Assembly: GCA_963848825.1 (NCBI GenBank)
Contig: CAWKFA010000015.1
Coordinates: forward strand, 682,001-746,000
Direction of reading: 5' to 3'
Length of the DNA stretch: 64,000 nucleotides
From: CAVVSQ01 sp963848825
Lineage (GTDB): Bacteria > Planctomycetota > Planctomycetia > Gemmatales > Gemmataceae
The stretch's first letter is position 1, and every line of letters begins with the position of its first letter. Positions 28,869-37,156 of this stretch are shown here, piece after piece. Both the position numbers and the translations under genes were made by a program. The notes beneath the pieces are model-generated. The model did not search any database, was not told the origin of the DNA, and saw nothing but the letters and a program-made list of their open reading frames with translations.

Positions 28869-30779
28869 GTGAAGCAACTCCGCGGTCCGTTGGCGCTCTT
28901 CCTATTGTTTGGCGTCATCGTGGCTATTGGTGCCGGTCTCGGCACCCCAGCGCTGTCGCAGCCGCCCAGGAGGGGCTGGGAAGTGCTGATCAAGTACGAG
29001 GGCGAGAAGAAAGCCCTCGCCAGAAATCGCATCGTGCTACGCCCCAATGTGGTGCAGAAAGTCGCTCTTTTTCTCAAGACTTCGAATGAAGTCCTCTCGA
29101 ACCTCAAGGTTCAGCTGGTGCGCCTCTACGGCGAGGACGATGAAGAAACCCAGGCCGAAGCCATGATCGCCAAGATCGGCCCGGATGTCGCCGTGGCGGT
29201 GCCGTTTGAACCATCGACCCAAAAGGACAAGGCCCCGCCTGAAAAGTCCAGGGATGGGCGCCTTGCCGGTGCGCCTTTCAAATATCAAATTCGCCTGCTG
29301 TTCAACGGCAAACTCGTCAAACAATTACCGCTGACGGTATCTATTCTTCGCCCTTACGAGTACATGGACGTCGAAGCTCCCTTGTTCGACAAGGCAACGA
29401 ATCATGTGTCGATCGGCCTGAAAATGAAGCCCGGTTATGCGGCGGAGCCGCCCTGCGAGGTGAACCTCGTTTTTGAGCCGGCGGTGAAAACCACCGGTGC
29501 GCAGAGCAAGGCCAAGTTGAGCTCGAAGGAGCCCCGGGGCGAGCTCTATGCGCACTTTCCGCAAGGCGCCCCAGCCCCGGCCGGCCGGGTTTACGTCACG
29601 GTCGACGGCTACGCCCGCGCGTTCATGTTCAAGAGCAATTTCGTGGACAAGGGAAACTGGCCGGAGTTACGTGACATTGTGCGGGTTCGTTTGCGGGCCG
29701 ACCGTTACTTCAATCCCGAAATGGAGATCGCTCCCAAGGCTGATGCCAAGGGAGAGGGTAAGTTGGACCCCAAAGCGGTCCCGGCGCTCAAGCTGCAGAT
29801 CGAAGCCGACGGTGTGGCGGGCCCGGACGCCCAGCTTGAAGTGGGGTTTGATCGCGATCGCGACGAGGGCTACGCGGCCAAGCAAGTGTTTCCGGGGCTG
29901 CGCGAGGAGGCCGTTAGCTGCGCGGCTGCGCCTAAAGGAATGCTGCAATTCAAGACCACGGTCCGTGACTGGGAGTGGGACCTCGATGTGGGCGGCACGT
30001 CAGGCCGACGCCAGGTCCGCTTGCGGGTGCTGGACAAAGCCAATACCCCCGTCGAGCTCGCCGACGAACAGGAGCCGCGCGGCGAACCCTATGGCCTGTT
30101 CATGAACGACCCGGACCAGTTGCGTTATGCGCCGCTTACCTTCCGAAAAGTCGACAAGGCGGTTTACGCCCAAATTATCGTCGATACGTCGCGGCCCGAG
30201 GGCCTCAAGCTGGAAGGGCCGGAAAAAACCTCGGGGGGAGAATCCGTGGCGCTCAAGGCCTGGCTGAAGAGGCGCACGGAGGAGCAGGCGCCAGTCACGA
30301 GCGTCGAGTTTTTCCTCACCGATCCGGTAAAGGAAAAGGACCCGCAGCCCATCGAAGGAACTTTCGAGCTAAAAGATGGCAAGCGCGAGCTTTGGCAAAC
30401 GACGATCACCGTTCCCAAGGAAGCCAAGGACAAGGTGGACGTCTGGGTCAAGGCGACGACGGCCACGCACCTTTCAGCGATTGCCAAAACGACCATGGGC
30501 TTGCAAGAGAAAAAGACAGTGCCACCGGCTATTAAGGGCGTGGTGACCTATGAATCACGGCCGCAAGCGGGCGTGCGGGTCTCCCTCATCGACAAGACGG
30601 CCAAGGCGATAGACGAAAAAAAGACCGACGCCAAGGGAGCCTATGTTTTTAATGACGTGGTGCCCGGTGTCTATCGCGTTGAGGCTCTAGAAACTACTTT
30701 CAACCGCAAGGGGAATACTGTTGCCGTCATGCCACCAGGCAGCACCAAGGACGTGATCGCCAGTTTTGAGATAAGGTAA
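28869..30779 (+). CDS. Secreted beta-rich protein with C-terminal carboxypeptidase-regulatory-like domain
   Basis: An intact protein of about 636 residues. I choose the GTG at 28869 because GGAGG lies six bases upstream and it opens directly into a signal peptide (KQLRGPLALFLLFGVIVAIG, then ALSQ). The middle consists of several beta-sandwich-like segments with no recognised family. The last 80 residues (IKGVVTYESRPQAGVRVSL ... YVFNDVVPGVYRVEA) form a carboxypeptidase-regulatory or SpaA-like sandwich, a common surface or periplasmic spacer. It begins 21 bp after the pseudocaspase gene, so the three plus-strand genes look like one operon whose products all reside in or beyond the inner membrane. 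Its role is unknown; a structural or ligand-binding partner of the caspase-fold proteins is a reasonable guess. Confidence 0.7.
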   Translation: MKQLRGPLALFLLFGVIVAIGAGLGTPALSQPPRRGWEVLIKYEGEKKALARNRIVLRPNVVQKVALFLKTSNEVLSNLKVQLVRLYGEDDEETQAEAMIAKIGPDVAVAVPFEPSTQKDKAPPEKSRDGRLAGAPFKYQIRLLFNGKLVKQLPLTVSILRPYEYMDVEAPLFDKATNHVSIGLKMKPGYAAEPPCEVNLVFEPAVKTTGAQSKAKLSSKEPRGELYAHFPQGAPAPAGRVYVTVDGYARAFMFKSNFVDKGNWPELRDIVRVRLRADRYFNPEMEIAPKADAKGEGKLDPKAVPALKLQIEADGVAGPDAQLEVGFDRDRDEGYAAKQVFPGLREEAVSCAAAPKGMLQFKTTVRDWEWDLDVGGTSGRRQVRLRVLDKANTPVELADEQEPRGEPYGLFMNDPDQLRYAPLTFRKVDKAVYAQIIVDTSRPEGLKLEGPEKTSGGESVALKAWLKRRTEEQAPVTSVEFFLTDPVKEKDPQPIEGTFELKDGKRELWQTTITVPKEAKDKVDVWVKATTATHLSAIAKTTMGLQEKKTVPPAIKGVVTYESRPQAGVRVSLIDKTAKAIDEKKTDAKGAYVFNDVVPGVYRVEALETTFNRKGNTVAVMPPGSTKDVIASFEIR

Positions 30780-30851
30780 ACTGCCGACAGCCGAGGCTGG
30801 CCAAGGAGGCTGTTCCAATTCAGATGGGCTCCTGGCAGCACCTTCGGCGAT

Positions 30852-32420
30852 TTAGGGATGATTCTTGAACTTGAAGACAACCAGGGCAATCAGGCCGGCA
30901 ACCGCGAGCACTTCGAAGATCAACACGCCGCCCAGAAATTTGGCTAGTCGGCGGTAGCGGCGGTCATCCGCGAAAGCCTGATCGGACCAGGCGACCTTGC
31001 TTTCATTTTGCATCAACTTTTCTTTGAAAACCCCAGCCACGAACGACTGATCGCTATCTCCATTGGCGCCGGTCCCGGCCAGATAACAGCCCGAATAAAG
31101 CAGGGGGAAGGTTGCCTCCTTGGCAATGCCGTGGGTAAGCACCCTGCTAAGCTGGTTTTTGCGCTCGCGAATCTCATTGAGGAATAGAAACAGCGAAGTA
31201 TTTCTTGCAGTGGCGTCCTGGCCATCCGGCGCATCGATGCGAAACAGGCGATAGACCCAGTCACGCAAGTAGCTATTGCAAATGAAGTCGACCGACTTGT
31301 GGATTTTGTCCTGAAGGTCCGGTCCCGCCAAACCCGGCGAGGCACGTGGAAATCCCTGGCCAAGCCTCCCCAGCCGTTCGCGCGGGGGCACGAGTTGATT
31401 AAAGTCGCGAAATCCGGGCAAGGTTTCCAGGTCGCAGCACAAAACCAGCGTGGCAAATTGCAAACGCAGGGCGCCACGTATCGTCGCGAGGTCGCGGGAA
31501 CATAATTCCGCTGTTTGCTGAGCATCCTCATCGGTGTCGGTGCCACCGATTGGGATGAGCACCAGGGCGCCATTGATGGGACAAAGAGGCTTGCGGTCGC
31601 GAACGAGTAAATGGCAGAGGTAAGCCAGACGTGCCTGCAAGGCCTCCATTTCCAGGGGCCTATTAAGCAGGTCCGAGATCGGCTTACCTGCCTCGCGCCG
31701 GGCCGCACGCCGCTCGATGATCGTGAAGGCCGTGCCCCGCCGTAAAACGCGCACGACGTTCTCTTCCGCACCTCCTGGGGTCAGTGTTTTGTTCATGCCA
31801 TCTTCGTTGGCATCATCGGGTTGGCTGACCTGCTGGTCGATCCCCTCCAGTGCGATGTTCGAAGCATGTTTGCCGAGGAGCGAGGCACCGGCACAGGTGA
31901 CATAAATCGCGTCGCGCGTGGCATAGACGTGTACCGGCGCCTCGGGGCCGGGCGGTGTTTTGGCGACCACGAGCGGCAGACGTGCCGCGGCGAAAAGGTT
32001 CTCTTCCGCTTCCTGCGGACGGCCGAGCACCAAGAAAATGGGCAGGTCTCCCAGCCTGATGCCCCCTTGCGCCAGGGCAGCCGTGGCCACGCTCCAGGCC
32101 ATGTCGATGTCAGGGAATTGCGTGGACGCCGGGCCGCTCTGGTATTCCCGCCAAATCCAACGGCCCAAACAAATAATGAGGAGCAAGACGACGCCAGCGA
32201 CCGGCAACCAGATGCGCTGAATGCGTTCGTCGGCCCGGTAGGACAACAAGGGACCCAGGACGTAAAGGGCCACCATGCCTGTAACGAAAAAGGTTAGCCG
32301 TAGCCCCAGGAGCGACTTCTGCTTATTTTGCCAGCTCTTGGCGCTGTCGCCGCCGAACGGCAGCAGCGCGCTAAACATGCTTCCCAGGCCCGATCCCAAT
32401 CGATTAAACAATTCCTGCAT
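30852..32420 (-). CDS. tssM: TssM/IcmF-like protein lacking the periplasmic domain
   Basis: An intact 522-residue homologue of the N-terminal cytoplasmic part of TssM/IcmF, the inner-membrane core of type VI secretion. Two helices (about 38-60 and 71-89) precede the ImcF-type domain. The expected P-loop region reads FLVLGRPQEAEENLF (129-143), without the GK(S/T) of a working Walker A. CPINGALVLIPIGG and LVLCCDLETLPGFRDF match the conserved INGV-L and VTK-DL--GF strands. A third helix lies near 495-516 and the protein stops about 6 residues later. Canonical TssM continues for hundreds of periplasmic residues after that helix. The stop is clean, with no continuing frame found before the convergent gene 72 bp away. 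It is last in the tssK-tssL-tssM operon. Confidence 0.8.
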   Translation of the reverse strand: MQELFNRLGSGLGSMFSALLPFGGDSAKSWQNKQKSLLGLRLTFFVTGMVALYVLGPLLSYRADERIQRIWLPVAGVVLLLIICLGRWIWREYQSGPASTQFPDIDMAWSVATAALAQGGIRLGDLPIFLVLGRPQEAEENLFAAARLPLVVAKTPPGPEAPVHVYATRDAIYVTCAGASLLGKHASNIALEGIDQQVSQPDDANEDGMNKTLTPGGAEENVVRVLRRGTAFTIIERRAARREAGKPISDLLNRPLEMEALQARLAYLCHLLVRDRKPLCPINGALVLIPIGGTDTDEDAQQTAELCSRDLATIRGALRLQFATLVLCCDLETLPGFRDFNQLVPPRERLGRLGQGFPRASPGLAGPDLQDKIHKSVDFICNSYLRDWVYRLFRIDAPDGQDATARNTSLFLFLNEIRERKNQLSRVLTHGIAKEATFPLLYSGCYLAGTGANGDSDQSFVAGVFKEKLMQNESKVAWSDQAFADDRRYRRLAKFLGGVLIFEVLAVAGLIALVVFKFKNHP

Positions 32421-32458
32421 GACACATCTCGCTACTTACGCGCCGAGGCGCTTTGCTT

Positions 32459-33145
32459 TCAGGAAATAAACCACTGCACGACCAGGAAAGAGCCAAGGCA
32501 AACAATAAGGATTGTCAGGATGAAAACAGGGGTGACGAGCCGTTTGAACCAGTCCACGCCCTTCAGTTCCCTGACATCGGTTTCGAAGGGCCCTTCCACG
32601 GGTGGACGGAATACCGCGGTCTGGCCCTGGGCCAGTTGGACCTTGGCGCGGTCGCACCAGGTCTTGAGCTCCTCGGGGCTCTTGTTGCCGCGAAAGCCGA
32701 GCATGGCGCAGAGATAAAATACCTCCAGAGCATCGGTGTTCGGCCGGGCGCTCGCCAGCTCGGCCTGTTCCCAGAAGCGCCAGGCGCGCTCGACGCCGTC
32801 ATAACGCAGACCTAGCTCGAGGCATTGATTGCGCCATTGTTCCCGCCAGGGAGAATCGCGAATAAAGATCTCGTCGAGCCAGCATACCATGGCATATCGA
32901 ATGCCGAGAAAATGATGGCCAGCACGTGTGCGGACCGGGTCCGCGCCGCTGCTGGAGTTGCCACTGACCGGGGCATCGCCGCCGTAATCGTCCCAGCGCC
33001 GGGCGCGGCTGCTGGATTGCAACCTGCCCTGCAGCTCTCTTTGGGAGGTGGCGAAGTCCACGTCCTCCTTGGCGGCCAGGCGTTGCTGTAATTGGATGCC
33101 AAAGGTAAAAATCGGAAAAACCAGGTTGGCGATTTCCTCACGCAT
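32459..33145 (-). CDS. tssL: Type VI secretion TssL / DotU-family protein
   Basis: An intact 228-residue DotU-family protein. In type VI secretion TssL spans the inner membrane once and links the TssJM membrane complex to the TssK baseplate. The signature RYAMVCWLDEIFI-SPW and NTDALEVFYLCAMLGFRG are both present, and the single C-terminal helix (RLVTPVFILTILIVCLGSFLV) ends the protein as expected. AAGGA precedes the ATG. It starts 35 bp after tssK and ends 38 bp before the tssM-like gene, giving a compact operon. No peptidoglycan-binding extension is present. The assignment rests on motifs and the tssK neighbour and is strong. Confidence 0.9.
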   Translation of the reverse strand: MREEIANLVFPIFTFGIQLQQRLAAKEDVDFATSQRELQGRLQSSSRARRWDDYGGDAPVSGNSSSGADPVRTRAGHHFLGIRYAMVCWLDEIFIRDSPWREQWRNQCLELGLRYDGVERAWRFWEQAELASARPNTDALEVFYLCAMLGFRGNKSPEELKTWCDRAKVQLAQGQTAVFRPPVEGPFETDVRELKGVDWFKRLVTPVFILTILIVCLGSFLVVQWFIS

Positions 33146-33180
33146 AATAATTCCTTGGCCCGTTAACGTCCATCGCGATC

Positions 33181-34664
33181 TCAGGCTGCGGTTTCACGCG
33201 GCACGAGGAACAGCGTGAAATGCATCGTGGTGGTAGCATTGCCCGCGCCGCCCGTCTTGATCGTCAACTTCTGCTGTCCTCGGATGCTACCAACCACGCG
33301 GTCCGCATTCAAACGAAAAGCGAGCGTCAACGACTGTTGCACGTGCTGCCATTCCCCTTGCTCGACATCGCGCCGAATTTGGAAAAAAACCAGGTCCGGC
33401 GAGGAGGGCAAGGTCCGCGGCGGGGCGGCCATATGCGCAAAGCGCATGCCCCGGTCGCCCCCTTCGAATATCTTATCCACCCGCGTCGAACTGCCGATCT
33501 TCATGTCCGTGTTCCCGGCCTTGGTCAACAGGCGGATGCAGTCTTCCGGTTTGAGCGGGCTGCGAACGCCGACGTACATTTCCCACACGGGCTCGAGCCA
33601 TTTGGGTTCCAGCGTCACCTGCATGCGCGTCTCTTCACCGACGAAGGGCCGTTCCTCGTAAACGGGCTCGGAAATCGGAATGCTGTCAAGGTATTGTTTC
33701 ACTTTAAAAAAGCACCTGCCCAGGTCGTCATGATCGTAGGGGGGCAGGGCGGGTGCCCGGGGGTTGCTCAGATCGAAGATCGCCAGCTTGCCCGCAAACC
33801 GGCAAAGCTCGAGATAAGCGCGGAACGGGTGGATGCCCTCGGCGAACGCCAGGACTTTCAAATACGCGTAAGCCTCGTTGAGGGCGTGAAGCTGGGTCAG
33901 CACCAGGCCATCCCCGGCATTACGAGTGTCGAAGGAAATGCCACGCGTCACCACCTGGGCGGCGAGCTTGGCGATCTTGCGCCGAAACGGTCGTAAACGA
34001 CCTGCAAGACGCCGTCTTGTAATGGCTTCCAGGCACTACAGGTCAGCAGCGGCGGCACATAATAAATGTCGAGCTCGGGCTTGCCGTCGGCCTGCGTCGC
34101 ACGCCGCACCCGCGCAAGGCGTAGGGCCGCGTAGCCGGCCTGGTCCTGCATCGCGAGGAGCAGCTTCGCATAGGGCAAGCGTACGGCGATGGGCTGTGTA
34201 TCGATACCGGTGTTTTCGTCCTCGAGCTCCTGGGCGTCGACGAGGTACCGGGCCTCGTCCAGTTCCTGGTCGCCGGGGGCGGGAGGCCGAGGCTTGCCAT
34301 CCGGCCCGGGCAAAGGTCGTGGCCGGGCGTTGGGTTTGCCAACGCGTATCTGCGCTACCGCCAGATAAATATCGACGCTGCTCTGCGCCGCCAGGGCTGG
34401 TTTCAGGTCAAGTGTCGGCAGCGTGACATCCTCGGGCACGGAGATCACCGTGCCGTCCCCCAGGCGCGCGTGCAACGAGCGCACGCAAAAGCGATTATCG
34501 GCCAGGGCGTCCAGATCGAGATCGACGGCGCCGATGCCCCAGTTGTAATGAGTGTCCCACGAGCCGCTTTGATGAACTTGGTTAGCGAAGGCTTTTTCCG
34601 CCTGCTGCATCTGTTGCGGCCAAAGAAACATCCCTTCATGCCAGTGAACCGACCGATAGGTCAT
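33181..34664 (-). CDS. tssK: Type VI secretion baseplate protein TssK (frameshifted here)
   Basis: TssK connects the type VI baseplate to the TssL/TssM membrane complex. The restored protein has about 494 residues. I choose the ATG at 34664 because GGAGGAAATCACTTC precedes it and the family N-terminus follows at once (VHWHEGMFLWPQQMQQAEK). The proline-rich insertion PRPLPGPDGKPRPPAPGD makes it slightly longer than usual. The frame changes near 33977: reading AAA instead of AA restores DRFGAKIAKLAAQVVTRG and the C-terminal domain (LPSSPDLVFFQIRRDVEQGEWQ split across the usual LVFF-I motif). It is the first gene of the tssKLM operon and is divergent from the ECF sigma factor, 301 bp away. Confidence 0.88.
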
Positions 34665-34965
34665 GAAGTGATTTCCTCCAGAGCGTTCGCGGGCAACCCT
34701 GCAAACATTCGCGAAGCCACCGGGGTACGCCATCGAGGAATGGTTGCCCTGGGCAGACGCCGGCAAATGCTTTCGGTATTATAGTAGATACGTTAGCCAA
34801 GAGGCCCCAAAATAACGGGGTCACTTCCCTCGAATTTAGGGGCCCGGCCCCTCAATTTTAGGAACGTTAGACAAGATTTATCGTCCAGAGCAAATCAATA
34901 CGCCATTGTTCTGCTGGCTGCCGCAGGGTAACTTCAGGAATGCAGGTTCGGGAAGGGTCATCCCC
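34665..34965. promoter_or_regulatory. Divergent regulatory region between tssK and the ECF sigma gene
   Basis: About 300 bp that must contain both promoters. A 15-base perfect palindrome (AGGGGCC-C-GGCCCCT) lies at 34838-34852, about 115 bp before the sigma factor start, flanked by AATTT and CAATTTT. It could be an operator or an RNA hairpin. An AT-rich TATTATAGTAGATA patch lies near 34777-34790. No assignment is firm. Confidence 0.35.
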
Positions 34966-35556
34966 ATGTCTGAGTCACCCAACGATCTGGCTTCCTTCGA
35001 AATGTTTCGTTCGGGCAACGACGAAGCCGCACGCGAGCTCTTTGAGCGTTATATCGCGCAGGTCATGCAACTGGCCCGGCGTCACCTGAGCCGGCCCATG
35101 TCGCGCCGCGTCGATGCCGAGGACATCGCGCAGTCGGTCTTTCGAACGTTCTTCCGCCATGCCCGCGACGGCCAATTTCAGGTCGCGGAAGCCGAAGACC
35201 TCTGCAAGCTGCTGGCCCGCATAACCGTATACAAAACGCTTCGTCAAGTTGCCTTTCACCGTCGCGCCAAGCGCGACGCCGGCATCGAAACCGGCGAAAC
35301 GCAGGACATGCTCCTCACTCGACTGGCCAGCGGGCCCACGCCGGAAGATGGCGCCGCCTTTGTCGATGAACTCGAACACTTTCTCAGCAAACTCAAACCC
35401 ATCGAGCGGCAGATCCTCGAAATGCGCATGGAGAGCTACAACAATAGCGAAATCGCCGAAAAGCTTGGCATCTCCGACCGCACGATACGCAGACTGATGG
35501 AACGTATCCGCGGCCTCGCCGAGCACCTCGGCATGAAGGCCCTCGATGCTGACTGA
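34966..35556 (+). CDS. ECF-type RNA polymerase sigma factor, planctomycete type
   Basis: An intact 196-residue group-4 sigma factor. I use the ATG at 34966 (MSESPNDLASFEMF), preceded by GGAAGGG, rather than the upstream frame opening. Region 2 includes RVDAEDIAQSVFRTFFRHARDG, which binds the -10 element and core polymerase. Region 4 is a helix-turn-helix (ILEMRMESYNNSEIAEKLG then ISDRTIRRLMERIRGL) that reads the -35 element. No anti-sigma factor gene is adjacent; in planctomycetes such sigma factors are often paired with large kinases or fused regulators, and a kinase lies 18 kb away. It is divergent from tssK and 204 bp upstream of the BBP7-like barrel gene, either of which may belong to its regulon. 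Confidence 0.9.
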   Translation: MSESPNDLASFEMFRSGNDEAARELFERYIAQVMQLARRHLSRPMSRRVDAEDIAQSVFRTFFRHARDGQFQVAEAEDLCKLLARITVYKTLRQVAFHRRAKRDAGIETGETQDMLLTRLASGPTPEDGAAFVDELEHFLSKLKPIERQILEMRMESYNNSEIAEKLGISDRTIRRLMERIRGLAEHLGMKALDAD

Positions 35557-35759
35557 ATGTCCCTTGCCGTGCGCCGCTCGTGACCTGAGATCGTGCAACC
35601 AATTAACGCAAAGCAAACCGTCGTGAACTTTGCCGCCTGAATCGGTTGAATAATCTGTACCGCCTGTGCCGATAATGCTGGAAGCAGCAAATATGCCGTT
35701 ATGAACGCCATTTCTCCCAAAAACCGGGGGGATTGGCGAAGATGGCAAAGGAGATCGGC

Positions 35760-37049
35760 ATGGCCGGAAAGCTGAAATGGTTCTGCGCGGTGGCCTTGGG
35801 CTTGGCTGCCGCCGCTGGCACTGACGCGCAAACGCCAGACGACGGCCATGACATGCCCAAGGCGGAAACGCTCAGAAATATTCCCACACCTGTCAGTAAA
35901 ACCGACGCCCCGACTGTACCCATCGAAGAATTGCCGGCACGGCCACGCTTCTATGTCGAGGCGAACTATATTTTGTGGTGGCTGCGGCGCGGTCCGCTTC
36001 CCGAGCAAGCGCTCGTGACCACTTCTTCGGACAAACCGATTAACGGCAGCTCCGGAATCGTCGGACAGCCAAATACGCAAACCCTATTTGGTCGTAACGA
36101 CCTGCAATGGGGCGGTTCTTCCGGTGTCGCCGCCACGATTGGCTGGAACTTCACGCCAGACGCCGACTGGGGCATCGCCGCCACGGGATTCGTGCTGCCG
36201 CGCCAAACATTGACAACCGGTTTCTCCTCCAACGCCGGATCGGGGATTCCGCTGATTACCCGGCCGTTTTTTGACACCATCAACAATCTGGAAGCTGCCT
36301 ACGATGTCAGCTTCCCGACCCTGGCCAGCGGCAGCATAAATATACAGGCGACGACCGAGTTGTGGGGTTATGAGGTCAACGTCACGCATCAGCAAATCGG
36401 CGCCAATGGCACCAATCTGGACATGTATTTCGGGTTCCGATCGCTAGGCCTCGATGAGACGCTGCAATTTGACGCCGCCACGAAAGCCCTGGCAGCCAAC
36501 ACTGTCACCTATTTAGGCAACTCGATCCCCATAGGCAGTCAGGTTACCACGACCGATTTTTTCGGCACCAAGAACCGCTTTTACGGGCCACAGCTTGGCG
36601 GCGGGTTTAATTGGCACTGGGGCCGCCTGGGGGCCACGTTGACCGGGAAGATCGCGATGGGAGTCAACCGACAAACGGTCATGATCAATGGCGATACCAC
36701 AGGCTTGGGCACGGTGACCGCGGGCGGCGTTTTGGCTCAGCCGAGCAACAGTGGCATCTTCAATCGCGACGTTTTTTGCCTGGTCCCCGAACTCAACCTG
36801 AAGCTCGATTACGAAATCCGGCCCTGGGTGCACGCACACTTCGGCTACAACCTTCTGTACTGGAGCAGCGTGGTCCGGCCGGGCAGTCAAATTGATCGCA
36901 ATATCGATATCACCCAGGTACCCATTGATCAGAATTACCATAGCCTGATCGCCGGGCTGCCGTCTCAGAGGTCGACCCCGGCCTTCACGTTCCGCGACAC
37001 CGATTTCTGGGCCCAGGGCCTGAACGTCGGGCTCGAATTCCGCTACTAA
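35760..37049 (+). CDS. BBP7-like outer-membrane beta-barrel protein
   Basis: An intact protein of about 429 residues. I start at the ATG at 35760 because AAAGGAG precedes it and it opens a clean signal peptide (AGKLKWFCAVALGLAAAAG then DAQ). The mature N-terminus has PRFYVEANYILWWLRRGPLPE, the characteristic start of the planctomycete BBP7 family. Alternating strands follow to the C-terminal FRDTDFWAQGLNVGLEFRY, which ends in an aromatic residue as outer-membrane barrels do. VPELNLKLDYEIRPWVHAHFGYNLLYWSSV is the other recognisable family stretch, here read across strand boundaries. Its role is unknown; porin-like or structural functions are guessed for the family. It is convergent with the giant repeat gene, with a terminator hairpin between. 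Confidence 0.85.
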   Translation: MAGKLKWFCAVALGLAAAAGTDAQTPDDGHDMPKAETLRNIPTPVSKTDAPTVPIEELPARPRFYVEANYILWWLRRGPLPEQALVTTSSDKPINGSSGIVGQPNTQTLFGRNDLQWGGSSGVAATIGWNFTPDADWGIAATGFVLPRQTLTTGFSSNAGSGIPLITRPFFDTINNLEAAYDVSFPTLASGSINIQATTELWGYEVNVTHQQIGANGTNLDMYFGFRSLGLDETLQFDAATKALAANTVTYLGNSIPIGSQVTTTDFFGTKNRFYGPQLGGGFNWHWGRLGATLTGKIAMGVNRQTVMINGDTTGLGTVTAGGVLAQPSNSGIFNRDVFCLVPELNLKLDYEIRPWVHAHFGYNLLYWSSVVRPGSQIDRNIDITQVPIDQNYHSLIAGLPSQRSTPAFTFRDTDFWAQGLNVGLEFRY

Positions 37050-37100
37050 AAGCACATGAAACCGGCACAGGACCTTTCATGACGGTCTCTGCCTATCCCC

Positions 37101-37144
37101 AAACGGGGATCGGGCCTCTTAAAATTCAAGAGCCGTCCCCGTTT
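37101..37144. terminator. Bidirectional terminator hairpin
   Basis: AAACGGGGA (37101-37109) pairs with TCCCCGTTT (37136-37144); inside, CCTCTT pairs with AAGAG around the loop AAAATTC. Runs of A and T at the base give a T-tract in both directions. It lies between two convergent genes, the BBP7-like barrel and the giant repeat protein, as a shared terminator should. Confidence 0.6.
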
Positions 37145-37156
37145 TGAATTAGGGCC

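Noticed and set aside
30852..34664. A complete type VI secretion system
   Set aside because: Only tssK, tssL and a short tssM are here, with impE elsewhere. No sheath, tube, spike, ClpV, TssA, TssE, TssF, TssG or TssJ gene is recognisable in the window.
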